Source: Sabellastarte sp. h YS-2021
Taxonomy: Eukaryota; Annelida; Polychaeta; Sabellida; Sabellidae
DNA: 64,000 nucleotides
Assembly (NCBI GenBank): GCA_964017235.1
Contig: OZ024940.1
Location: 25,487,615-25,551,614 of the forward strand
Reading direction: 5' to 3'
The notes under the pieces were generated by a model that searched no databases, had not been told where the DNA came from, and worked only from the letters and a program-made list of their open reading frames with translations. Below are positions 1-11,900 of the stretch, one piece after another (the first letter of the stretch is position 1; every line of letters starts with the position of its first letter). The position numbers and the translations under genes are program-made.

Positions 1-146
1 TCCAGGTCTGGACTGTGGCACATATCGTCGATCTGAAGGTCATTCCCCAGGGCGTCCATATTGTTGTTGTTGAGGCCTGGATTTACACCCCCGTGCTTCA
101 TGATCTTCTTGCACTTGGACCTTTTGTTCTGGAACCAGATTTTTAC
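1..146 (-). CDS. Dlx: Dlx exon 3 (homeodomain recognition helix and start of C-terminal tail), partial
   Basis: The exon begins right after the acceptor TTGTCCATTGTAG (AG at 148-147) and reads [14 protein letters not shown], which is homeodomain positions 45-58, then IMKHGG and an Asn run (NNNN). The 146 bases give 48 codons plus two bases and stay open to the window edge. Homeodomain position 56 is Cys; Drosophila Dll has Tyr there, and vertebrate Dlx proteins have Phe or Ile (from memory). The remaining C-terminal region, the stop codon and the 3' UTR lie outside the window. Confidence 0.95.
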
Positions 147-3100
147 CTACAATGGACAAAATATAAAGAAAACATTTAAATTCAGCATTTACATCATTCA
201 CAAGGAAGATTTTACATTGCAGTATGGTTGTGAAAATAAGGTTAATTTTATACAGAATATGAGACATTTTTATATATGTTAACTGCAAACAGATAATTGT
301 AATTCAGTATTTAACGAACATGCAATGCATTTATTGTATTTAATGCATTTTCAATTTGGGTCAGGAATGTTTGCTTCAGAAAAAATTCCTAACTGGAAAA
401 GATATGTTCATTAAAATTTCTTATTTTAAGTTATGCAAACCAGATATTGACAAATGTATGCGTGTGTTTACTGAAACCCAGAGCAAACATAATAAAGTGC
501 TAAAAAGGTTAGGCTTATGTAACATGCAAAAGCCAAATAAATACATTATCAAATAAATCTTCACATTGCATGCATTGACAGAATAAGATACACATAATGA
601 CACATTTTGAATTGAGGCTTTATAGCATAAGACTGCAAGCAGCCACTGATAAAAAGCTTTGTGCTTGAAGATTATTTCTTTCCATAAGAATAGTTCAGAG
701 CAAGATATGTTGGAAGCAACTCTTTTGAGGCATTTGGATCTTGTAATATATGCACACATTCTCCCTTGGATGGTTTTGCTTTGAAGTTTTTAACCAGTCA
801 CAACATAATGCAATTTGAAGTCATGGAATATGTGTGTAATGCATAGTAATATGTTATGTCATACTGGTGTGACGTTTGCAAGAAATGTGGTTTTAGTTTC
901 AGAGACTTTCAATGCTCCATTTTGATGCAACGAGCTTTGATGATATAAGAATTATTATTATTGCTGTTTGGTGTGAGTGGTTAGTGTAAAAAATCCCAGT
1001 TGTAAACTCACAAACATAATGGGGTGACGGGAACAATGATATATACACTGCACAATACTGTGAAGCCCACAACACTTGCTTTATTGACCACAGCAAGGCT
1101 TTCGACAGCCCTGTGTACACACATAATCTCTGTGTGCCTTGTGTATCTCTGAGCCTTACCACTGGGGTAATTATCTATAATTACAGACCAACCTTCATTG
1201 CTGAGTATGACAAAACAATATCTCCCCCCCCCCCCTCTTACCTTACTTTCACGACATAAACCTTAATGACAGCTTCTCAATGAGACATGTGTCAAGTGCA
1301 ACCACATTAGAAAAGAGTCAGTCTCCCCCGCAGCCAAATTCAGGTGTATGGTTTAAAACAACAGCTTGTTAGTTGGCGCATACTAAGACACTCACACCTG
1401 CTAGTTGTACGAGAGCTCTGGGCCCTGGGTTTTTGAGCATTGGCCATCTGCTAGTGCGAGGTTTTAAAACAAAACTCACTACTGCACAGAATAACACACA
1501 GAAACTGTCAAGATTGGGGACAGCTTTTGCTATCTCAATGTGACAGCTTTCTTCTTTGGACTGAAAAATGCCACTGCCTTCACAACTTTTGTGGGGTACA
1601 GTTCAACTCTATCAAATACCCTTTGGTAATCGCCTAACTGCTGGGGAGGTCAGTATTGCAAAAGATGACTCTATCTTGGTGTCTTATTTCAAACTATGTT
1701 AGAATAGGTAGAGGGAGAAGAAAAGAAGTTAGTGACCAAAAGGTTTTGAAGTGGGTAAGGATGGGGGGTTTATAAATCAACTAGAGAGTGGGGGACCCTG
1801 TATCTGGTTACCTATTGATCTTGCTAAAGCTTTTGAAGGTCTTTTCTCACATGCGATTTTGTTCTTTATTCCTTCACGTTAAAGATTCCCCCTAACTGGG
1901 TTATATCTTCATAAGATTGTGCAGGTTAAGAGATCACAGTGCTTTCATTTGGCAAAGGAGGGGGCCATATGGGCTTCTTGTGTCGGGGAGAAAATTCAAT
2001 TTAAACTTCAGTCAAGCTTGAAAGGCAAGTTGTAGTGCTGCACACTGAGTTATATATGAGCTCAACATTGTAAGGCAAAACCTGCATCCAATTATCAAGT
2101 GTTGAAATGGGTTTTCTTCGGGTTAATTTCATTGACTCCTCGCTGTGGTGGCAGGTTGCTAGTTTTTAATTTCTGATTTTACACTTGCGGCATTTTTTCC
2201 CCTTCTTTTTAAAAAATAAATTTATATACCATCTGAACGCCAGACGTGGGTGCCCTTTGATTTGACTTGCTGTGAAACGAGTCTGGTATTTTATTGATGG
2301 ACCTTTTCACCCTACATGAAATTCAAACTTGATAATGCTAATGATCCACTGGTTGTAACATGGAGAGAGAAAAAAACAGAACAAAGCATTATTTTTTATT
2401 TAGAAAAGGCCTTGTTGGTTCTGATGAAATGTATGAATGCCCACTAAAGCCTTGATTTTATTCAGAATGCTGTACTTTCTTGCATGTATTTATTTGTTTT
2501 TCCTTTTATAAATTTTCTGCTTTACACAACTTGTGTAACTGTTCATAGTAATTTTTATACTTTCAATTGCCTCTCCAAAATATACACTATAATTTATATG
2601 CCTTTTTGGCGTATAATCAATACAAATTTTTTATTCCATTGTTTATAACTGTTGTTTAATGCATTTTTGCACTACGTTGGAATTACTGGACATGATCCTT
2701 CTTGGGATTTGAGCAATATCCTTTGGAGGCAAAATCCATAGCTTTACAGTAAGGTATGGCATTTCTTGATAGAGATAGGAAAAAAACCTGTGAAGGTTTT
2801 TCCATCACATTGGTCATATTTTCCACTGCAAATAACAACAGGGCTATATTTGTTGTGATATGGAAATCATATATAAGGCATAGCACAAAGGGCGACATTT
2901 CTAGCATTACACATGACAAGGTTTTCGGCTCCTCTTTAGCGACATTAGTAAAGCCTTCGATGAAACGCGATGTTGGAGAAAAAGAAAGAAATTGTCTTGA
3001 GGAGGGAGAGAAAAAGTGTGAGGAAGCCTGCCTTTCATTAAACAGAAAGTCCATAGAATATAGTTGAAGGGAAAATATGCATAGGTCTATCTATATTGAA

Positions 3101-6100
3101 GGGCTATAGATATGGAAGGAGTTCATAAACAAAGTCTAAAAGGTCAGGGCGGTGCAGTGAAGTAGCTTAAAAGATGCACTTAAATGGAAATCATTGAGTG
3201 AATGTTGGGGTGGAGGAGGGGGAAAATCTTTGGAGTTTCTATACATACAAAGCCCTTCCTTTTTTACACTCTGTTTTGTCTGTGTAGTATGAATGTATCT
3301 ACTTATAAAAATGTCCCCTCTTTCTCACACTCGGTTTCTCCTGTTGGCTTGTTGTAAACAGTCGTAGTTACATTGTACATATGTGTGTATATTTGTATGA
3401 AATGTATGATGCTCCTACATTTGTCAATGTTTATGTCATACTAAGTCTGTTTACTGCTCTATTTTTACTAGGGACACAAGTATGACAATTTAAAACTGTA
3501 TTAAATGGTATTTAATATACATGTATATGTATGTGCTTGTATATCAGACCATGGTGATGTTAAGTGTACAGTTAAACTTGATTCAGACTATGCAGGTGGT
3601 TTAAGTGTAATGATAGCCTTTACATGGCATGGAATTTTCTCCGACAAAATTTACTCTGAAACAATGGACTGGTCTGCAATTTATTTGCTGCAATAAACTA
3701 AAGAGAATAGGTTTGAAATTAGTATGAGTTGTAACCTGTAGCACTACCAAAACTAAAGCTGTGAAATATCTCCTGCCAATTTGATCCCATTATGGGTTAC
3801 ATTTTCTTGTTTGACTCAAATGGCCTTTTTACTCGCCTTAATAATGATGCTGTTTGAGACATAAAGCTAGGCTTAACAACTGGCATCCTTGTCCAACAAA
3901 CACCTACAGGCCATAACTGTCAGGAGCATTAGAATTAACCCCACCAGTAATTGGCAATAAAAAATCTGGTTTTCTAATCTTGGTACCCCCTTTTTAACCC
4001 CACTGGGTCCATATGGGCAAATGTCTTGAAACCAGAAACAATGTACATGAAAGTTTATTTCTCTTCTGCTGATGTTATACTCTGTGAGGTTAATGTGGAT
4101 TTTACCCATGGCTGTAAATACATATATTATCAATTTATTGTCCTTGTTTTGGAACTCTAGTCTCAAGACATATCGCTGAAGTTTAACATGAAAGAAACTG
4201 CAAATGTTAATAAATCTCTGCAAAATCTCCTTTTGAAATAAATATATAAATTGATAGATGGTAGGCACAGGTAGAACACAGCATATTCAACACAGGTGCA
4301 TTATTTAGCCTGAAATTGCATAACATCCATCATTCTCTAAACTCCAAAAGCAATAATTTGGGGGATTTAGCTAGATAGAAACTACAGAGACATCAGATAA
4401 ACTTGCTATTATGGGATAGGCACCAATTTTGAGCTACCACTCTCCAGGCAACAGATTGGAGGTAATTCATCATACCATTGTCTTATTATTGTGCATTAAA
4501 GCCACACTTAAGAGAACAGAGAAATGCTCATCAAAGGGATTGGAAGGGAAATGGTCCTCCTCTTGGAAATTCTGCAGGTAGGCCATCTTGCTTTTTCATA
4601 AATACAGGAAAGATTATGGCTACCTTCGAAATCCTCATTTATGGTGAATCTTCCCGCGGATTAAACCCTCTTTAAGTCTTGCCACCAAAGGGCTAACCAA
4701 AGTGGAAGAGCATGAAATTCTCCCAAAGTTGCTACTAAGAAGGCAGTGGGGGGTTTCATTTATATTAATATAATCTAAATTATACTCTTTAGAATTTCCG
4801 GGGATGCCCCTTTCATGGTAAAGGAAGAGGAGATATGTGGGTTTTCCCCCATAATGTTCCATTATCCACTGAGTGAATAAGTTTGTCCACAAAGAGAAGG
4901 AAAAAAAGGTGTTAGCTAATGAGCTTGAAATGTGCTCACTCCAGCTATTGATACCTGATCAAGTGGATGTGCATCTTGAGTGGGATTCAACTCACTTGGG
5001 AGCGCAGGAGGGGAGGACTAGTTGATAATGCCTTTAAGGTTTGTGAAAAGGTAGGACCGGGCTTTCTGAATGAAATAACTTCCCCTTTTGGTTAACAAAC
5101 ATTACAGAAACAAATCAGCATGGAATATTGTAATTAACTCAAACTATTAAATCTCCACACCCCTCCCTTTTTTGCCATCCCTTAAGGGGCTAAGAAGCAG
5201 ACAGGAGGCTTTTTTCTTCAACAATAAAAGATGTAATATAAACATGTGTAATCATGAGTGTTAATATGCTTTAAATATGCATCATTTGATTATGTCACTG
5301 GAGCTACCATATTGTAGTCGGCCATGTTGTCCTATGGGATGTTTGGAAATAGGTGGGGGTTTTGAGGGGGCAAGAATAAATGTAACCCTTCGGGGGTTTT
5401 CAGAGGCTTGCCTCATGAACCCTCCTCCCATTGGGGTGAACAGAAAAAAAAGAATCATTTGTACAACTACCCAAGGTGATATTGTGTTGAATCAAATTAG
5501 CAGTAAATCTGTGTACAGTTATGAAAAAACAAAATGAACAAATATCTTGGGGAAAACCCCAAAGGGGGGTTACTTTGATTTTCTACTATGCTAGTTGCAT
5601 TAACAATTTTAAGATGAAATGGATTTAGGGCATAATTTGAAATAGAGGAAGTGTATGGGTGGTTTAATTTTTTTTATGCATTAGCACGTAAGTAAAAAAC
5701 CTTCTGTTGATAAATACTTTCAAAGTTTATGCTGGTGTTCAAGAATATTATTGGTTTATATATTATGCCAAGAGATGGTGAGGATATTTTTGTGGAGATA
5801 ATATATATTTATACTTTTCACGTTGAATTGTCACTGTAATCTGCAATACTTAACTGAAATGAGGTGTGTAAAATTCTAATACAGTCCTTTGTGTTGAAAA
5901 GTCAAGTCTAAATGAGTTGGCTGAACCACACAAAAGATCATTAAATTATATTGTTTATCTTGTGGATTTTATTGCACTCCCAGGCTGAACATTTTTGGTG
6001 AAATCCAGCACACTTTATACCACTGGCTTACATCACTTATCAAGGGCCCACAGTTGCGCAGTAGTAACACACTCGCCTCCCACCTCTGAGAACAGCGGTT

Positions 6101-8927
6101 CAAACCCCGGACCTTATGTGGGAAAGTTGGTAGTTGCTTACCGATGGTCGGCAGTTTACAGTACAGAACCTTGACCAACTGTATGTACTGGTTTCCTCTG
6201 CCCACAAAACTACCCGTCGTGATATGACCTGTACCGTGTTGAAAGCGACATAAAACTAATTCTAATTGGACTTTTATAGCGCTTAATCTCCCCATATAAA
6301 GCGGACTCTAAGGCGCAAAAATCCCAAATAAATAAATATATCACAAACAACCTCTTGTATCTCATAATGAAAAAAACTATTTCCTATACAGATTATTTCA
6401 TTCAGAAAATATTTATCTTAACTATTGCAATTTTCAGTTTAAATCTCCACGTAACAGTGTATAACCCAGATTAATGAAATTTATATGGATATGTAATATT
6501 TTTATTTGTTAACCTTCATTGACAAAGTTCAACATTCTTTTGTCTCCCAGCAAGACATAATTATAATAACCCCACTCATTTTTTTTGCTCTTTTTCAAAA
6601 AAAGACATTCCTGATCAATTTTCACAAGCCTCCAGCAATTTTTTCTATCAACCTTTCACCGCCCAACATTCCTTAGATTTGTCCCACCCCTCTCTCACCC
6701 CTAATTAAAACGCCACAATAGCATGCACAAAGCTAGTCCATTGTATGAATGGAGGGGTGTTGACATGATAAGCATCTTATCTCTTTACTCTAATCTCTAT
6801 TCAGTAATTCTTTTCTTTTTTCCCACAAATAAAAAAAAATACTGTTAAAGTTTTTTCTAACCCACCCCTGGCTTCCCTTTTGCTGTTAACATCCCTCGGT
6901 CAGTCCTCTATGTCCTTTTTATGAAGAAAAAAGACTGTATTACTGGCCAGCTTTGTGAGAACTCAACTGTTGTCAAAATATTTTATAACCCCTTTTGTAG
7001 TCCTTAAGGCCTATGTCTTGACACTGAAATATCTTGGTTCATTGAATTCTGTCAATAGGTTGTAATATCTGTCCGTCTGTCTGTTTGCATGTAGTGTTAA
7101 ATTTACAAGAAACAAAGGGGTGTGCTTTATAAGAACATATTATCTGATTTTGGACCACTGATATTGTACAAACTTGGAAGGGAACTTCTGTTGGCAAATT
7201 TATAGCATGTGTGAATATAAAACCAAATCATCCCCAAATTGATGCAAGCACTTATTATAAACTAAATGGTTAAGGTTTAACATGAATATAATTCTGTGAC
7301 AACTTAAGTGTTGTCTTTTTATAGCTTACATTTTTGCTGAGTTTTTTCTTAGTTAAATGTGTTTTATTCTAGTTCCTCATGTATTTAAGGAAATTCACTG
7401 GAATTAGTTTTCACTAATGGCTACTTTCTACTGGAAATATGAATGCAGATGTAAAAGTCCATTTAAAATTAATTTTCACAATCCAAGGTCATTTAGGTAA
7501 AACAGCTAAAAATTGATGCCTAGTTGAAAAAATGGCCACTTGTACAGGATGTTTTATCTCCTACATCAAAGCCCCATTGGCAATGGCCACTGTAGACTGT
7601 AGCATAATCCAGATAACCAACTAAGGATTTGTTATTTGGGTTTAACATCTCTTTGAACACGTTGCATAGGTCATATCACAATGGATAGGTTTTTGAACTG
7701 AGGAAACCAGTACATACAGTTGGTCAAGGTTCTGTTCTGTAAACTGCCGACCAATGGCAAGCAACTACCAGCTTTCCCAGCTTGAGGTCGGGCCGGGATT
7801 CGAACTCCGGTCTCAGAGGTGGGAGGCGAGAGTGTTACCACTCTGCCACTGTGGACTCCTAACCAACTAAAGAAACACAGGAGTATAAGACAAACATAAC
7901 CTTTACGACTGCAATAAAAATTCTCTAAAAATGATCATACCTGTGTCTGGGTTAATCCAAGGCTTGAAGCCAACTCAGCTCTTTCTGGTAGTGCCAGGTA
8001 TTGGGTTCGTTGGAATCTCCTGTTCAGCTGCTGCAGCTGAAGGCTGGAATAAATGGTCCTTGGCTTGCGGATTTTCTTGCGCCCCTTCAGTTTCCCCCCG
8101 GCTGAGGGTTCATCCAATTTTTCTAAAAAAAGAATAAAGAAACAGTCACACACTTTGGTTCTTCTCACACTACTCTTGTGTATAAACACCGGGTCAGTGA
8201 CAGTTCAAAGAAAAAGAAATAGTACAAAGGTCAAAGTTGGGGGGTTTTTATGTCCCGTTCAACAGCCAGGGTCATATTGGGACAGGTCCTCAGCCTTTGC
8301 CAGTTGTTGGAGTCGAAGCCACACAGAGGTGACAGTCAGTGATAAGATGCTAAACCTGTGAAGCCACTAGGTCACTGTGGACCTCAAGAAAATAGTTCAA
8401 ATTAGATTTCTTCTACGCCACAGGCCATTATTAAGTAAGATGGCAAACTTTGCCCAATTCTTTTTCGGGGGGGAGGGCTTAGATTCAAACTGCGTCCTCA
8501 GTCTCAGAAGTTGATCATGTGTTCCAACACACTCTCAGCTAGCTGTCCAACAAAGGGAGATTTTAAACCATAAACTTGTGTGAAATTTGAAAACCCCTTT
8601 TAATCCTGCCCCTCCCCCCCTTTTAGCATTTTAAATTGACTCCACCTAGAAATGTTCCCACGCCCTCCAGTATTTTGGTCGCAGCCAAGATTATTTTGAT
8701 TAGGATAGGAGAACAAAAACAGATTAAACAAGGCGTGGAAGAGACAACATTATAACAATATTGGATTTTAGTAGCTATAACATTACTGAAAACATGCAAA
8801 GGCTAAACGGAAATCTGTCTGCTAATAATAACTATCATCTCTGGGAAATCATTCACTTTCAACAAATCACCCTAAATGAACATCTGTTGGTGTTGTTTCT
8901 CAAAATATCCTTTTCTGGGTTTTGCCC

Positions 8928-8961
<34 letters not shown>

Positions 8962-11900
8962 TCATGAAACAGATACAGTGGACGTTAAAATCCCACATTT
9001 TGAAACATTTATATCGCCATTGTTAACGGTTAATATTTTAAACTTCTTCACAGATTCTGTTATCACTTCAATCTGCCACTTGTGAAAACAAACAAGTGAT
9101 TCTAAATTAGACACACTAAATACACTGTCAAGTTTAAATGGTAAATAGAACACACAGAATTTCAATGGACCTTACCATTACTTTCAGTTAAATTTTTGGA
9201 TTGTTATCAGTTACTTAGATTTGTGGATCTTCTAACCCTTTTTGCGGGGCCCAATTTTTTAATAATTCCTGGGGAAAACCAATCGGGCATGAATTTTTAA
9301 TTAGCTGTTTTGCAACAAAAACTGTATCAGTGTTAGATCAGGCGCTATGTTTGCACTGTTATTGTAACGGTGTTAACTGGCTGTTATGGTGTTAGATGTA
9401 ACCCCCCCCCCCCCCTCTCCAGTTTTGTATGGGAAAACAGTGGGGTCGGGAGGACACATGCAGAAACCCTAGATTCGTGGGAAATTGTTCATGGAATTTT
9501 TTGAGGGCGAATATTTGGGGAGTGACCTTTTGTTCACAAACACTTAGAAGTCCTAAACTTTCGGAAACAACGACTATGTCATCAGAATATGGTTGTAATT
9601 TTTGTTTGGTTCGGTGTCAGTGACAACGGGCAAGAGTTAATGGAATCAACAGTTTGCATCTAGATTTAAATCATTAGTTTTGAAGTTATCTGATAGTTGT
9701 CTCTGTTAATGGGTGATCTTCCCACGGGAAGCCTTCAGATGTTGAAGCAGTTTTTCGAGAAAGAAACATAGTTATGTAAAAAGTACTCAATGGGTATTAT
9801 CAGAAAGTACACCTTACCTAGTTTTGTCTACAAGTACTTTAATTTCGGTGGGTGGGTGTCTGTTATGACGTCTAATGTCAGTTGCATTTTGATACATGTA
9901 TTTCACTTTGGCACTTTGAAGTTTTATTGCATTGCCATCCATTTAACATTGTTTCAGTAAATTATAAACCCATTTCTGACAAGGACTTTTTAAACTCTGG
10001 GAAGATTTGGTAGACCTAGTAACTTCAAATGAGATATTGCACAGATGACACATAAAGTGTATGTACAAGTGCATTGCTATATTCCCAAAATTAGCCAATC
10101 AATGAATCAGTCAGGAAATGGAGCCAAACTTGAGTTGTCACCAATCTTTACGTTAAATGTCTAGTCTAGTTTCCGACAGCTTGTGTTGGATTGTAAATTG
10201 GAAAGTAAATGCACAATTCACATTTTGCTGAATCACTCGGGGTGCTATGGCTTCATAACATATACAGAAAAGGAATTTGCTCTCAACTTCTTCAGTACAT
10301 CTGTCTCCAAAACTTTATAATAATGGTAAATCTAAATTTTATTAAAGGTTTTAGGTATAAATATCCAATACGAAGATGGACCTGCCTGCCCTGGCCCATT
10401 TCAAAACGTCTGAGAACTCAAGTTTGGCTCAACCCTGTAAACAGTTTTATACGTGCCAGCAATACTCGTTCAAATCAGTTGCAGATACTTAAGATGGGAA
10501 GGGGGCCATGGTGGCAGAGTGGTAGCACTCTCGCCTCCCACCTCTGAGATCAGAGCTCAGATCCCGGCCTGACCTAAAGTGGGAAAGCTGGTAGTTGCTT
10601 GCCATTGGTCGGCAGTTTACAGTACAGAACCTTGACCAACTGTATGTACTGGTTTCCTCTGCCCAGAAAACCACCCGTCTTGATATGACCTGTACAGTGT
10701 GTTGAAAGCGATGTTAAAACCCAAATAAATAAATTTAGATGGGAAGTTTTTATTAGTTGTATCATAACTGCTTCGGGCCATTTCCAAACTTTCTTGTGAA
10801 ACCAGAGAGCTCACTATCGGATGACAACCGGTAACGTCTTAAAACAAGAAGGTGTGCTTTACTATTGAAAGCCCCACAAAGGGGACAAAAAGGACACACT
10901 TTGTGTACTGCAAACTACAAAATGTAGTTTATAGTGGGGTGAGAGAGGTATCAGGTATAAGATGTAAAATTTTGACAAAGGTATTTGTGGGACAAGAAAG
11001 GACAAAAAAGGAAAAAGCCACTGAAATACTATGACAGTTTAGACGAAGGCTCTAAGGCTGGTCACACAAATCACAAAGTAGATACTCTGTCTAAGTTTGG
11101 TGTGTTATTGTGTTTTATTATTATAATGACATGCATTTATATAACTTTTTTTTATATAAGTTATTTCGTCTTATGTGATGTCACTTTAAGGCAACAACAT
11201 TATATTGCATATGCTTGTGGTTACACAGTTAATTTGATTTCTCTCTCATTACTTAACATTATGGAATATTTGATCTTGTTAATTACTTTATTTGTTTTGG
11301 TTGTTACATCCCTTTCAACACTGTACACCAGAGAGTTTTTTATGGGCAGAGGAAACCAGTACATACAGTTGGCCAAGGGTTTGTACTGTAAACTGCTGAC
11401 CATCAGTAAGAAACTACTGTCTTCCCTACAAAGGTTTCAGGGTTTGAACCGCCGACCTCAGAGGTGGGGGCGAGTGTGTTCCCACTGCGCCACCATGAGC
11501 CCTCTATATCATATTATTTACATACTTGTTTGTAATACTTTGCCAGTACAAACCCTCATACTAAACCTTGCTTATGAGTTAACATTTAAAACAGGGGTTC
11601 CCCCAGATGTTTCTAATATACATAATTAGCTATAGGTCTTGTTTATTGGGTAACAGAGCCCAAAAGTGCAACAATAAAATAGGTTCCTTCCTTTACGACA
11701 ATTTTCATATGTTGTGCCGAATTTTGATTTTTTTTTTTCATTTTCTTCATAACATAGCACAGCTTAACTAAATGCAACATGTGTTAGGTATTGAGTTGTC
11801 AGTTGGATATACCATCTCTCCCCTTGAAACAATTTTCTGTGCCCCTTCATGATCCCCCCCCCCCCCCCCCCCCCCCCCATCATACCTAAAAAAATTGTTA

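Larger units (their letters stand above)
147..7940 (-). other. Dlx: Dlx intron 2 (7,794 bases)
   Basis: Donor CAG|GTATGATC at 7940 and acceptor TTGTAG ending at 147. From 147 to about 6040 I recognise no gene or repeat family; it is AT-rich, with a 12-base C run at 1224-1235 and several T/A-rich tracts. Overlapping open frames on both strands near 2683-3067 have no family resemblance. Two family-A SINEs occupy 6044-6336 and 7625-7859. The part between them (6340-7610) shows only AT-rich sequence with a short TCTG-type microsatellite near 7069-7085. Dlx introns can hold enhancers, but none can be shown here. Confidence 0.85.

Noticed and set aside
40..288. Open frame over Dlx exon 3 in another frame
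   Set aside because: A shadow of the homeobox exon; the true frame gives the homeodomain helix 3.
2683..3067. Overlapping open frames on both strands in intron 2
   Set aside because: Two opposing frames of about the same length with no recognisable domain; chance is the simplest reading.
10503..10580. tRNA gene at SINE heads (A and B boxes present)
   Set aside because: Cloverleaf stems are not conserved and the same head is followed by a SINE body in every copy.
10985..11629. 214-codon plus-strand open frame
   Set aside because: Its middle is an antisense family A SINE and the rest is AT-rich hydrophobic sequence without family resemblance; no splice or codon signal supports it.
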